Program-made: the position numbers and the translations under genes
Notes under the pieces: generated by a model
What the model was told of the DNA's origin: nothing
What the model saw: only the letters and a program-made list of their open reading frames with translations
The model's database searches: none
In this document: piece by piece, positions 8,796-16,943 of the stretch
Layout: the number at the start of each line of letters is the position of its first letter
Numbering within the stretch: position 1 is the stretch's first letter
NCBI GenBank assembly: GCA_951813545.1
Contig: OX638352.1
Location: forward strand, 310,001 to 374,000
DNA: 64,000 nucleotides
DNA from: an uncultured Poribacteria bacterium
Lineage (GTDB): Bacteria; Poribacteria; WGA-4E; WGA-3G
Direction of reading: 5' to 3'

Positions 8796-9956
8796 ATGAC
8801 GGAGAAAAAAGAAATTAGACACCGCGGACTGCCTATCTGCACGCTCGGCGCGGACGGACACGGCAAAACAACGTTGACAGCAGCGATAGCGAAAGTCGTC
8901 GCGAGAATTGGGGCGATTTACACAAACGGAGACATCGATTTTGAAGCACAACCGCCAATCAGTCACCCAATCAGAGAAGGCGTTGGTATCACCTACCGTG
9001 CGATAGTTTACGAAACCAGCGGCAAACTTTATACACAAATCGACTGCGAAACACACCTTGATGTCGTCAAAATGCTTATCAGTGGTTCACCCTCAATACA
9101 GGGAGCGATTTGGATAGTGAATGCAGTTGAGGGCATCACACCCGACTCCGAAGCACATCTTCGCCTCGCGAGCCAGATGCACCTTCCGACAGTGCTCCCC
9201 TTTCTCAACACAGGCGATATTTCAAAAGACGATGAACTCTTAGACATCTGCCAAGAGGAAATGAAGGAACTGCTGAGTGCGTGTGGATGGAATGAAGATA
9301 CCGCGCCGATAATCGTCGGTGATGCCCACAAAGCACTAAGCTACAGAGGGGATAAGGTTACTTCTACGCAATGGCAACCGATTGTTGATTTGATCTTCGC
9401 GATGAATCGTGCAATGCCCACACCCGTTGATACCGCACGTTTACCGCTCATTATGCCTATTTACGAAATCACTGAAGAAACGAATGAGAGTGTATCCGTG
9501 CGTGGTGATATTGTACAAGGGCAACTTTCTGTTGGGCAAGCGGTAGATATAGTGGGTAAGGGCGATAGGATCAAGACGCGGGTTCTCAGCACAAAGGAGG
9601 ATGAAGTGTGCGTCGAATCTGAACCCGACTGGTTGTCTGTTGGGCAGGTGATTTGTACACCGAAGACGATTAAATCGCATTCCGAATTTACTGCGCTTAT
9701 CTATCTGCTCACACACGAAGAGAGTAGCACACACATCCCGCTTATCGAAAACGATAAACCTGATATTCACCTTTGGAGCATTGACATGCCAGCGCATCTA
9801 AAGCTTCCGTCAGAACTCTCTCTTATCACGCCCGGGACTTATACGCATGTCACGCTCACGCTTGACTTACCTTTGGTAATGGAGGTCGGCACTCGATTTG
9901 AGGTGAAGAAGATGGGATCAAGAATCGGGTTTGGCGTCGTGACGGGTATGGTATGA
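8796..9956 (+). CDS. Divergent EF-Tu-like GTPase with altered G motifs
   Basis: A 386-residue protein aligning with all three domains of elongation factor Tu. The ATG at 8796 is preferred over 8775 because AGGAGAG lies just before it. G1 is G18ADGHGKT25, a valid P-loop. G2 keeps Thr66 in GIT. G3, DCPGH in EF-Tu, is DCETH (83-87): the Asp and His remain but the DxxG glycine is lost. G4, NKxD, is NTGD (138-141): the lysine is lost. The G5 SALK is replaced by GDAHK. Domain 2 (about 200-285) and domain 3, ending with FEVKKMGSRIGFGVV, are intact. The changes predict weakened or altered guanine-nucleotide binding, so this is probably not the working EF-Tu but a paralogue of unknown role. It stands alone, away from ribosomal genes, with its own promoter. 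Confidence 0.85.
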   Translation: MTEKKEIRHRGLPICTLGADGHGKTTLTAAIAKVVARIGAIYTNGDIDFEAQPPISHPIREGVGITYRAIVYETSGKLYTQIDCETHLDVVKMLISGSPSIQGAIWIVNAVEGITPDSEAHLRLASQMHLPTVLPFLNTGDISKDDELLDICQEEMKELLSACGWNEDTAPIIVGDAHKALSYRGDKVTSTQWQPIVDLIFAMNRAMPTPVDTARLPLIMPIYEITEETNESVSVRGDIVQGQLSVGQAVDIVGKGDRIKTRVLSTKEDEVCVESEPDWLSVGQVICTPKTIKSHSEFTALIYLLTHEESSTHIPLIENDKPDIHLWSIDMPAHLKLPSELSLITPGTYTHVTLTLDLPLVMEVGTRFEVKKMGSRIGFGVVTGMV

Positions 9957-9972
9957 CCCCTTAATGAATCGT

Positions 9973-9995
9973 TGGCGAGGTTAAAAACCTCGCCA
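9973..9995. terminator. Stem-loop between convergent genes
   Basis: Perfect 10-bp inverted repeat TGGCGAGGTT / AACCTCGCCA with a 3-nt loop, in the 65-bp gap between the ends of the EF-Tu-like gene (9956) and hisA (10022). It may terminate both. The same GGCGAGG palindrome occurs at 15474-15493 and 18024-18044, so it is also a dispersed repeat. Confidence 0.5.
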
Positions 9996-10021
9996 GCAAA
10001 TATAGTGGAATTGTGTTGGTC

Positions 10022-10735
10022 TTAAATCTTTTGCCCAGTAGCAATCGCGTCTCGCAGTGTGAGATCACCGGTATACAAAGCACGACCGATGATTGCTCCA
10101 CTTGCGCCGATCTGCTTTAAGGTGGCTACATCAGTGAGGGACGTAACCCCGCCCGAAGCAATCACATTCGCAGGTACAGCATTGACAATATCAGCAGTTG
10201 CGTCAACATTTGGTCCCTTGAGCATCCCATCACTCGTGATGTCGGTGTAAATAAGCGTTTGCACTTCCGCCATCTCCACAGCAAATTCAACAGCAGACTT
10301 TTGAGAGACCTCTAACCATCCTTCTGTTGCGACCATTCCGTCTCTGGCATCAATACCGACAGCGACACGCGCACCGTATTCGGCACACGCCTGTTTCACC
10401 AAATCCGGCTGTTTAAGCGCAACCGTGCCCAAAATCGCGCGGTCTATACCTAACGCTAAAACCGCCTCCAACCGCTCCATACTACGGATACCACCACCCA
10501 ACTGAACAGGAATATCGAGTGCGGAGACAATTTCACTGACGATGTGGAGGTTCGCCGACTCACCGTGAAAGGCACCATCCAGATCCACGAGGTGCAAGTA
10601 TTCCGCGCCCTCCGCTTGCCACTGCATCGCCATTTCCACAGGCGCGTCCGAGAAGACAGTCTCCTGTGAGGCGATACCCTGTACCAAATTTACACACTTT
10701 CCACCACGAAGATCAATCGCTGGTAATATCTGCAT
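10022..10735 (-). CDS. hisA: Phosphoribosylformimino-AICAR isomerase (HisA)
   Basis: A 237-residue TIM barrel catalysing the Amadori rearrangement of ProFAR to PRFAR in histidine synthesis. ILPAIDLRGGKCVNLVQG opens the protein with catalytic Asp8. Asp129 in VGIDARDG, Trp140 in TEGW and YTDITSDGMLKGPN complete the HisA pattern; the late IIGRALYTG is the phosphate-binding strand. Trp140 and the MVATEGW context favour HisA over the paralogue HisF. It is an orphan here: no other his genes are adjacent. Its start codon follows directly on leader repeat copy 2, whose AAGGAAA is the SD. Confidence 0.96.
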   Translation of the reverse strand: MQILPAIDLRGGKCVNLVQGIASQETVFSDAPVEMAMQWQAEGAEYLHLVDLDGAFHGESANLHIVSEIVSALDIPVQLGGGIRSMERLEAVLALGIDRAILGTVALKQPDLVKQACAEYGARVAVGIDARDGMVATEGWLEVSQKSAVEFAVEMAEVQTLIYTDITSDGMLKGPNVDATADIVNAVPANVIASGGVTSLTDVATLKQIGASGAIIGRALYTGDLTLRDAIATGQKI

Positions 10736-10831
10736 TCTTAACTTTCCTTGCGGTTCGGTCAGGTAGGTTGGGGTACCGAAAGTTCCTCTTCGTATACCCG
10801 CTCTCCATTACAGTACGAGCTACGCGCCTTA
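10736..10831 (-). promoter_or_regulatory. Start-codon-proximal leader repeat, copy 2 (before hisA)
   Basis: On the minus strand this reads TAAGGCGCGTAGCTCG at the distal end, then GGGTATACGAAGAGGAACTT, then CCTGACCGAACCGCAAGG with AAAGTTAAG just before the hisA ATG. It matches copy 4 (57153-57247) from the AAGGCGCGTA edge to the start codon. The distal arm pair is AGCTC...GAGC where copy 4 has AGCCC...GGGCT, an apparent compensatory change that suggests a conserved hairpin. No histidine codon run or attenuator is visible, so it is not a his-specific leader. Confidence 0.75.
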
Positions 10832-10853
10832 GTTTATTTTTTTACCAAAACCC

Positions 10854-11753
10854 TTATTCATCTCGGAAAATGCCGAGCAATTTCAATTGGACGATTGAGA
10901 TAACTGCGATAATGAAAAAGAGCACCCAGCCGATTGTCGCTGCATAGCCGAGGCGCATGAATTGAAATCCGTTTTTGTAGAGATACATGACGATCGTTGA
11001 ACCTGCATCCGCGGGTTCACCACCGTTTGTCAAAATGAATGGAAGATCAAAGAGTTGGAGCGAACCGATCATCGAAACGACGAAAACGAAGGCGATTACA
11101 GGTCGCAGCGAAGGAAGCGTAACATGGATAAACGCCTGCCACCAATTGGCACCGTCGACGGCGGCTGCCTCATATAACTCCTGACGGATACCCTGTAAAC
11201 CGGCTAAAAAATAGATCATATTGAACCCCGCCCACTGCCAAACACCTGTTAGAATGACCGCTGGCATCACATACTTCTCCTCGTTCAGCCAACCGATCTC
11301 CTTGCCAAAGAGGACGAATTCATGGTTCACCAAGCCTGCCCGCTGATCATAAACGAGGTTGAAGATAATCGCAACGAAGACACCGGCGACCAAAACGGGT
11401 GCGAAAAAGGCGAGACGTAGGAAATTTTTCCCTTTGACAAACTTGGAATTGAGCAAAATCGCCAATAGTAAGGCAATCGGTAATTGGAGCGTGAGGGTAC
11501 CCACTGCGAAATAGGCAGTATTTCGGAGGGATTTCCAAAAAATTGGGTCGCGAAATAGGTCCGTGAAATTACCGATTCCGACAAATATTCGGCTCTGGAA
11601 ACCGCGCATCTCATACAGGCTCATAAGGAGCGACGAAATGAGCGGATAGCCCATAAAGATGACGAAGAGCAGGTAAAATGGAGCGATAAAGAGATATGGT
11701 GCGATTTTCTGCTGTTGATTCCAAAAGCGGTATGTGGTCTGTTTCTTTCTCAT
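10854..11753 (-). CDS. Carbohydrate ABC transporter permease (MalF/UgpA type)
   Basis: A 299-residue inner-membrane permease with six predicted helices. An N-terminal basic tail precedes APYLFIAPFYLLFVIFMGYP. The cytoplasmic EAA loop is LYEAAAVDGANWWQAFIHVTLPSLRP (about 192-217), the docking site for the transporter ATPase. It lies downstream of the binding protein gene in the same direction, so the two form a sugar-uptake unit. A second permease (MalG/UgpE type) normally follows, but the next gene is hisA, and no ATPase of this type lies nearby. The partner subunits must be elsewhere. Confidence 0.93.
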   Translation of the reverse strand: MRKKQTTYRFWNQQQKIAPYLFIAPFYLLFVIFMGYPLISSLLMSLYEMRGFQSRIFVGIGNFTDLFRDPIFWKSLRNTAYFAVGTLTLQLPIALLLAILLNSKFVKGKNFLRLAFFAPVLVAGVFVAIIFNLVYDQRAGLVNHEFVLFGKEIGWLNEEKYVMPAVILTGVWQWAGFNMIYFLAGLQGIRQELYEAAAVDGANWWQAFIHVTLPSLRPVIAFVFVVSMIGSLQLFDLPFILTNGGEPADAGSTIVMYLYKNGFQFMRLGYAATIGWVLFFIIAVISIVQLKLLGIFRDE

Positions 11754-11961
11754 AAATCTTTAAACTTGTACAAGCATATTGTCCGAATGCACGTCGCATT
11801 TGGGCGAGTACGTCTCAAATCGCGGATTTCACAGATTTCGCGGATTTTTGGGTTTTCTGAGTATCCAGCCCGTTTAGTAGTGTGTCGGATTTCACTTGCT
11901 ACTCTGGAACAGGAATTGACACTCTTGGTCGGGTTTCATCAATCAATTCTGTTTGAGCAAC

Positions 11962-13320
11962 CTACAGTTTTCCCCAACGTCCCTGGTCTTTCGCAATAAG
12001 TGCTCGGACCTTCTCGGCGAGGTCGGTTAAGGCTTCTCTCGGTGTCTGTTTCTCTGTTACGGCAGCGAAGATGGCATCGTTGAGTAAATCAGCCCCTTCC
12101 GACCAATACGGATTCTGATAGCGTGGCGGTAAATCGGGTGCCAATTCGATAAACAACGCCCCAAGCGGTTGCCCACCTAAGTAAACATCAGGTTCCCTGA
12201 AGATAGGTGCATCCCACGCCGATTTGAGCGGTGGAATAATCCGCGTCGTCTCATATCGATTGACGAGACCGGGTCTATCGAAATAGGTAAACTTGAGAAC
12301 TTCCCACGCGCGATCCGGATTTTCGCACTGCTTCGTCATCCCGATCATCGTACCACCGCGGGTCGTGGTTCGTCTACCGTCGGGATGCCATGCGGGCATA
12401 CCGATCGCCTTCCATTTACCGGACATCTGCGGCACCTGACTTTTGAGAATGCCGACGTACCAGTCCGGTGCCAGAATAGAAAGAATTTTGCCATCCTGCA
12501 TAGCGGCGAAATTACTCGGATCGCCGTGCCACGTTCCATATACCGGCGTAGCAATCTTATGTTCGTTGAACAGTGCCGTAAAAAACTCCAATGTCTCAAT
12601 TGCGAGTTCACTGTCGATAATGACGTTGCCCTCTTCGTCGAAAAATCCGCCGCCCTGTTGAAGAAGTAGACTGAAATAGTCACTCTCCGTGCGGCGATCT
12701 AATACGATTGCGTACTGGTCAACTTCACCATCGCCATCAAGATCGCGTGTCGCTTTTTTCCCAGCAGCGATGAAGTCATCCCACGTTTCAACCTCTGTCA
12801 TTTCGACCCCTGCGGCTTTAAAAAGATCATCTCGGTAAAGCAGGACAACGGGGTGTAAATCGTGGGGGATGCCGAAAATCTTGCCTCGGTAGGACCATGG
12901 TGTGAATCGACTGACGACTAATTTCTCCATCCAGCCTTCGCTTTCCAAACGCGGACGGAGATCGACAAAGCCAACTTCGTCAATTGCTCCCTTGAGGAAC
13001 CGACCAATGGATGTAATCTCTACCTCAACGAGATCGGGTGCACCGAAATTGGACAACATGGCGGCGAGGAGTTTATCATGCATTGTGCCACCAAAATTGA
13101 TAAGTTGGACATTAACGCCTGGATTCTGTGCCTCAAAAATAGGTACGCGTGCTTGGTATTCCTCATAATGGGTGTTCGCGAAAATCCAAAATTCGAGATT
13201 CTCACCATCTTCCTCGGAACGTCCGAAGATGAAAAGTGTAGAGATGAGAAATAGAATTAGCATGACCATCGGACCTTTGCCGAGTGGAAAACTCTCAGAA
13301 TCAATAGGCAGGCGAAACAT
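11962..13320 (-). CDS. Extracellular solute-binding protein, family 1 (sugar ABC)
   Basis: A 452-residue periplasmic binding protein of the maltose/UgpB type. The ATG at 13320 is chosen because GGAG lies eight bases upstream; the longer frame from 13332 would begin at a TTG overlapping that SD. A hydrophobic stretch (MVMLILFLISTLFIFG, about 18-33) looks like a signal peptide or anchor, with no lipobox cysteine. LEFWIFANTHYEEYQARVPI begins the mature fold, and FEAQNPGVNV, APDLVEVEI and GIPHDLHPVVLLYR are typical family segments. The DLDGDGEVDQY loop resembles a calcium site. It probably delivers an oligosaccharide to the downstream permease. Confidence 0.92.
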   Translation of the reverse strand: MFRLPIDSESFPLGKGPMVMLILFLISTLFIFGRSEEDGENLEFWIFANTHYEEYQARVPIFEAQNPGVNVQLINFGGTMHDKLLAAMLSNFGAPDLVEVEITSIGRFLKGAIDEVGFVDLRPRLESEGWMEKLVVSRFTPWSYRGKIFGIPHDLHPVVLLYRDDLFKAAGVEMTEVETWDDFIAAGKKATRDLDGDGEVDQYAIVLDRRTESDYFSLLLQQGGGFFDEEGNVIIDSELAIETLEFFTALFNEHKIATPVYGTWHGDPSNFAAMQDGKILSILAPDWYVGILKSQVPQMSGKWKAIGMPAWHPDGRRTTTRGGTMIGMTKQCENPDRAWEVLKFTYFDRPGLVNRYETTRIIPPLKSAWDAPIFREPDVYLGGQPLGALFIELAPDLPPRYQNPYWSEGADLLNDAIFAAVTEKQTPREALTDLAEKVRALIAKDQGRWGKL

Positions 13321-13511
13321 AAAAAACTCCAATTACAAAAATTCACTTGACTTTTGCGCACGTAAGGATTAAAATTTATCAGAATACGTTCTTTTTATCA
13401 ATAAACTTTTTATTTTAACAGCGTGTCACCATTTGGAGAAATAGAGATACGAGGATCGCTTCTATAAGGACACCTGTTTGCAAGACACGTCGAAATGGAG
13501 GATAATTTTAC

Positions 13512-13823
13512 ATGCCCACATACGAGTATAAATGTCTCGCATGCGACAATCGATTCGAGCAGTTTCAAGGCATTACCGCCCCCGCACTTGAGGAGTGTCC
13601 GGAGTGTAGTGGCAAAGTGAAACGTCTCATCGGCGCAGGCGCAGGATTGATTTTCAAAGGCTCTGGGTTCTACATCACAGATTACCGAAGTGATGGCTAC
13701 AAAGAATCGGCGAAGAAGGATAAAAACGAGTCATCAGACAAAAGCACCTCATCGGACAAAGGCGAGAAAAAAGAAAAGAAAACCGATACGAGTAGCGAAT
13801 CAAAGAGCAAATCTACCGATTAG
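13512..13823 (+). CDS. FmdB-family zinc ribbon protein
   Basis: A 103-residue protein with an N-terminal zinc ribbon: MPTYEYKC-x2-C (C8, C11) and CPEC (C29, C32). This start and spacing define the FmdB/putative regulatory protein family, whose function is not established. The segment GAGAGLIFKGSGFYITDYR is also family-typical. Residues from about 65 are a low-complexity Lys/Ser/Glu/Asp tail (SSDKSTSSDKGEKKEKKT), probably disordered. GAGG lies 13 bases before the ATG. Small, probably cytoplasmic. Confidence 0.9.
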   Translation: MPTYEYKCLACDNRFEQFQGITAPALEECPECSGKVKRLIGAGAGLIFKGSGFYITDYRSDGYKESAKKDKNESSDKSTSSDKGEKKEKKTDTSSESKSKSTD

Positions 13824-13929
13824 AACTTTACAAACCAGCATTGTAGGGCGAGGTTTCCATGCCTCAGCTCTGTTACGTTTTTAGTTTCGGCACAACGGCA
13901 TGTGCCTACTAATTTTAAAGGGAGATACT

Positions 13930-14871
13930 GTGCACAATCACAGTCACGACCATCACCATCATCATGACGATGGGCATAGCCACCAAACACATCTCCAGAA
14001 GAAATTCAAGTTTGCTGTAATTATCACGTTCTGCGTCTTCCTCGGTGAACTCATTGGAGGTATCTGGTCGGGCAGCCTCGCACTTCTAAGCGATGCGGCA
14101 CATGTTATGTCGGATGTGCTCTCACTGCTGATAAGTTGGTTCGCAATTTATCTCTCAACACGTCCCGCCACCTCTTCTCGGACGTATGGATATCATCGCA
14201 CAGAGGTCTTCGCTGCGTTTGTCAACGGTGTGTCACTCATAGCGATCTCCGGTTGGATTTTCTACAAAGCATACCAACGTTACACATCACCGACGGAGAT
14301 AAAAGTGACGGGGATGTTCATTGTAGCCTGTCTCGGTTTTGTCGGGAATCTTATCATCTTATGGAAACTGCACGGTGAGAGTCATGGAAACCTCAACGTT
14401 CGGAGTGCCATGCTTCATGTTATAGGGGATACGCTCTCCTCCGTCGCTGTTGTCGTCGGAGGTGCTATCATCTTCTGGACAGGATGGTACCCGATTGACG
14501 CGTTGCTCAGTTTCCTCATTGGTGGGATTATTCTTTTCGGGGCGGTAAATGTGACGAGAGAAGCGGTGCATATTCTGCTTGAAAACTCACCACGCAATGC
14601 AGACGCATACACCGTCGCGACCCATCTTTGCGGTTTAGACCCAGTCAAAGATGTCCACGACATGCACATCTGGTCGTTATGTTCTAACTATTCCGCGCTG
14701 AGCGCACATGTTGTGGTCGATGAAAATACAACTTTAGCCTCTGACCGGATTCTTGAAGAGATCAACGCTGAATTGCAAACACATTTCGGGATTAGCCACA
14801 CCACCCTACAGTTAGAGCAGATCGCGTGCGCACAAGCTGGAAATCTCCTGTGCAATGCCCAACACTCCTAA
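13930..14871 (+). CDS. Cation diffusion facilitator (CzcD/ZitB-like zinc exporter)
   Basis: A 313-residue CDF metal/proton antiporter. The GTG at 13930 is preferred to the ATG at 13900 because AAAGGGAGA (13917-13925) sits just before it. The N-terminus is a His-rich metal-binding segment (HDHHHHHDDGHSH). Six helices follow: the TM2 pair in SLALLSDAAHVMSD and the TM5 pair in HVIGDTLSS form the transport-site H/D quartet. The C-terminal cytoplasmic domain has VHDMHIWSLCSNYSALSAHV, the usual regulatory metal-binding fold. Likely exports Zn2+ (possibly Cd2+ or Co2+) from the cytoplasm. The preceding gene encodes an FmdB zinc ribbon; a functional link is only suggestive. Confidence 0.94.
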   Translation: MHNHSHDHHHHHDDGHSHQTHLQKKFKFAVIITFCVFLGELIGGIWSGSLALLSDAAHVMSDVLSLLISWFAIYLSTRPATSSRTYGYHRTEVFAAFVNGVSLIAISGWIFYKAYQRYTSPTEIKVTGMFIVACLGFVGNLIILWKLHGESHGNLNVRSAMLHVIGDTLSSVAVVVGGAIIFWTGWYPIDALLSFLIGGIILFGAVNVTREAVHILLENSPRNADAYTVATHLCGLDPVKDVHDMHIWSLCSNYSALSAHVVVDENTTLASDRILEEINAELQTHFGISHTTLQLEQIACAQAGNLLCNAQHS

Positions 14872-14886
14872 CTATCCACCAAAATT

Positions 14887-15429
14887 TCAACTATGCTCCG
14901 CCTTCAGACGATGTGCGCTACGAATCAAGTCAGGATCCTTCGCAAACTTTTGTGTCGCCTTAACCAACCCATCTACGTGCGATACCATATCCTTCTTCAC
15001 TTGCACAATCCGATCCATTAGATACGGCTGATTGCTCTGCTCAATCGCTTTCCTCATAATAGAGAGGAGGTACATATAGATCGCATCCGCCTCGCTTCCC
15101 TCAATCGCGATCGCAATCTCGAAGGCTTCATCGAGTGAAATGTCCCCACTGTCAACCTTCTGTTCGTGTGCGTCCAGCGCGTCCGTAATTTGTTGAACTG
15201 GGACATCCGATAACTCCATCACAGGTGAATCAATTCCAAAGGCATCAACACACAAAGACCGCCCGAAATCCACGAGGATGTGGTGCTGCCATTCCTCCGT
15301 GCTCATCTGTTCCCAAAACCGCGCGATCCGTTCGTCAACGCTCCCCAAACGCAACGAAAGTGAGGCGTAGAGTTTCGCCTGCCGCAGTTCAATGTCTTGA
15401 CAAAGATTAAAAAGTTCTCCTAATGTCAA
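14887..15429 (-). CDS. Ferritin-like/rubrerythrin-related di-iron protein
   Basis: A 180-residue helical protein with the four-helix ferritin-like layout. Candidate metal ligands are Glu14 in DIELRQAKLY, Glu46 and His49 in STEEWQHH, and a second set around IAIEGSEADAIY (about 107-118). No C-terminal rubredoxin CxxC pair is present, so it is not a classical rubrerythrin. It starts with TTG at 15429 behind a good SD (AAAGGAGA). A MITE-like repeat begins immediately upstream of that SD, so the promoter probably lies in or beyond the repeat. Converges on the CDF gene. The family resembles Ferritin_2/rubrerythrin-domain proteins with roles in iron or peroxide handling; the reaction is unknown. Confidence 0.75.
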   Translation of the reverse strand: MTLGELFNLCQDIELRQAKLYASLSLRLGSVDERIARFWEQMSTEEWQHHILVDFGRSLCVDAFGIDSPVMELSDVPVQQITDALDAHEQKVDSGDISLDEAFEIAIAIEGSEADAIYMYLLSIMRKAIEQSNQPYLMDRIVQVKKDMVSHVDGLVKATQKFAKDPDLIRSAHRLKAEHS

Positions 15430-15442
15430 GTGTTTCTCCTTT

Positions 15443-15700
15443 ATAGTATAGGACTTACGCAGCCCCCTTGCTGGCGAGGTTTCTTAACCTCGCTCAGTGG
15501 TGTAATACCAAATTAACGTAATTCGTCTCGTTTTTCCAGTGCTTTTTCCACTCTTCCGCTCCAGCGGAGCGGTATGTCTATAGTACACGTGGAGTTTGCC
15601 ATCTTCCGCTCCAGCGGAGCGGTATGTGAAGATGATGAATCAAATGAATTTGGTATAATACGTGGCGTTTCATGGAAAAATTGCGTAAGTCCTATAGTAA
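15443..15700. mobile_element. MITE-like element with TATAGGACTTACGCA terminal inverted repeats
   Basis: Terminal inverted repeats TAGTATAGGACTTACGCA (left, ends 15461) and its near-exact complement TGCGTAAGTCCTATAGTA (15682-15699; 17 of 18 match). A second inner pair, ATACCAAATT (15505-15514) and AATTTGGTAT (15647-15656), is nested inside. The interior holds a GGCGAGG palindrome (15474-15493) and two copies of a 26-bp direct repeat. No reading frame is present. This is the layout of a non-autonomous transposable element of about 250 bp. It fills nearly the whole gap between the ferritin-like gene and the next oxidoreductase. Confidence 0.75.
15552..15627. repeat. 26-bp direct repeat pair, each a GC-rich hairpin
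   Basis: The 26-mer at 15552-15577 recurs exactly at 15602-15627 (50-bp period). Each copy contains the perfect hairpin CCGCTCC-AGC-GGAGCGG followed by TATGT. The pair lies in the centre of the MITE-like element. Confidence 0.85.
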
Positions 15701-15727
15701 ATACACTCCGCTCTACCGCAATCCGTT

Positions 15728-16765
15728 CTAAATATGAAGCGGCAAAGTAATCGCTGTTCCCGATTGCATACTCCGCGTGACTGCCTCCGTAAATTCCATG
15801 TACTTCACACCGGTGTCAAAATCGGTGTGTGTGATAACCTCTCCACCACGGATAGCGTTGACAAATTCTTCCTCGACCCGCCATGCACCAGCCTCTGACT
15901 CAGGAATGTCAATCTCGGTGATTTCAGCGTCGTCTTTCTGCCCACCGTAGAGTTTATTTCCTGAAAAACGCAAAGTTCCGTTGCTACCGAACACATAAAC
16001 CTCTGGTGCACCTGCCAATCCTGCAACGTTAGAAACCTGTATATGAAGTTGTGCGCCGCACGCGAGATCCCCAACGACATCAATATGTTCTGGAATCCGT
16101 ACCGAACGCATCACACCGTCGGCATCCGGACGCATTTTGACGAAAGTCTTGCCCATCGCCATAATCCGCGTCGCTTCACCGATCCAGCGTATCAACGCCT
16201 CGTACCAGATTCCCATGCTCATAATATTCAGACCGCTGAGGTCAAAATCCTGTCGCCACTGGAGCGCTGCTTCGCTGTCCAGAAATGCACCGCCTGCGCG
16301 CGCTTCAATAGCAAGCACATCCCCGATATAGCCCTCGGCAATGAGGCGTTTTATGGTGTTGTCTACCCTCAACGTCATCGGCGACGGGACAATTTGTGCA
16401 ATGAGATGTGTTTTCTGACGTGATACCTCTCGCATTCTATGCGCTTCCTTGGCGTTCATCGCCATCCGTGCTTCACACATCACGTGTTTATCCGCCTCAA
16501 GTGCTGCCACGGTCGCGCGGCAGTGCATATAGGGCCATGTCCCGATGACAATCGCATTGGTATCAGGATCAGCGATGGCATCCTGCCAATTGCCGTAGGT
16601 CTTGGGGATGCCGAACTGATCTGTCACCCGTTGTGAAGATTCCTGACTCCGATTGCAGACTCCGACGATTTCAACGCCTTCGATTGCTTGTAGTCCCGGA
16701 ATATGCCGTGATGTTGTGTTACCACCTGCGCCGATAATACCGACTCGAATTGTGTCTTGTGCCAC
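15728..16765 (-). CDS. Gfo/Idh/MocA-family oxidoreductase
   Basis: A 345-residue NAD(P)-dependent oxidoreductase. The Rossmann motif RVGIIGAGGNTTSRH opens the protein (about 7-21). CEARMAMNAKEAHRM (about 96-110) replaces the usual EKP lysine segment with EARMA, so the canonical Lys of that motif is missing; this is seen in some subgroups and makes the reaction uncertain. The C-terminal sheet domain ends with FTEAVTRSMQSG. It starts with GTG at 16765 after GGAGC. Transcribed away from the AbiJ-like region. Probably a sugar or inositol derivative enzyme. Confidence 0.9.
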   Translation of the reverse strand: MAQDTIRVGIIGAGGNTTSRHIPGLQAIEGVEIVGVCNRSQESSQRVTDQFGIPKTYGNWQDAIADPDTNAIVIGTWPYMHCRATVAALEADKHVMCEARMAMNAKEAHRMREVSRQKTHLIAQIVPSPMTLRVDNTIKRLIAEGYIGDVLAIEARAGGAFLDSEAALQWRQDFDLSGLNIMSMGIWYEALIRWIGEATRIMAMGKTFVKMRPDADGVMRSVRIPEHIDVVGDLACGAQLHIQVSNVAGLAGAPEVYVFGSNGTLRFSGNKLYGGQKDDAEITEIDIPESEAGAWRVEEEFVNAIRGGEVITHTDFDTGVKYMEFTEAVTRSMQSGTAITLPLHI

Positions 16766-16860
16766 TTATTTTGCTCCTTCCATTTTTTGTGTCGCGTTAT
16801 CCATCTTAGCAGAAATTTAGGAAAATGTCAAGCGGTAATTTAAGCATCATTCAACTCTCT

Positions 16861-16886
16861 TGTAGGAGGGAACTCCGATTCCCGAC
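16861..16886. repeat. Dispersed palindrome TGTAGGAGG-AACTCCGATTCCCGA
   Basis: Copy of a short imperfect palindrome also seen at 19794-19851, 20551-20580, 23284-23374 and 37890-37915, in both orientations and always between genes or at gene ends. The consensus is roughly TGTAGGAGGGA-NCTCCGATTCCCGAC. Confidence 0.7.
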
Positions 16887-16900
16887 TTATCCTATACAAG

Positions 16901-16930
16901 CGAAAAGCATCTCTACCCTCAGAGATGCTT
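16901..16930 (-). terminator. Intrinsic terminator of the AbiJ/HEPN-like gene
   Basis: Perfect 10-bp stem AAGCATCTCT / AGAGATGCTT with a 6-nt loop, 14 bp past the stop codon at 16944. Read on the minus strand the stem ends in CTTTTCG, a short T-run, as in rho-independent terminators. Confidence 0.7.
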
Positions 16931-16943
16931 GATGTGCCTGTTT

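Noticed and set aside
9957..10021. tRNA-like hairpin between EF-Tu-like gene and hisA
   Set aside because: Only a single stem; no cloverleaf, T-loop or CCA-proximal pairing.
10736..10831. Histidine-operon attenuator before hisA
   Set aside because: No leader peptide with His codons; the sequence is a repeat shared with unrelated genes.
15430..15727. CRISPR array, suggested by two identical 26-bp hairpin repeats
   Set aside because: Only two copies, a single 24-bp spacer, no cas genes, and enclosed in transposon-like inverted ends.
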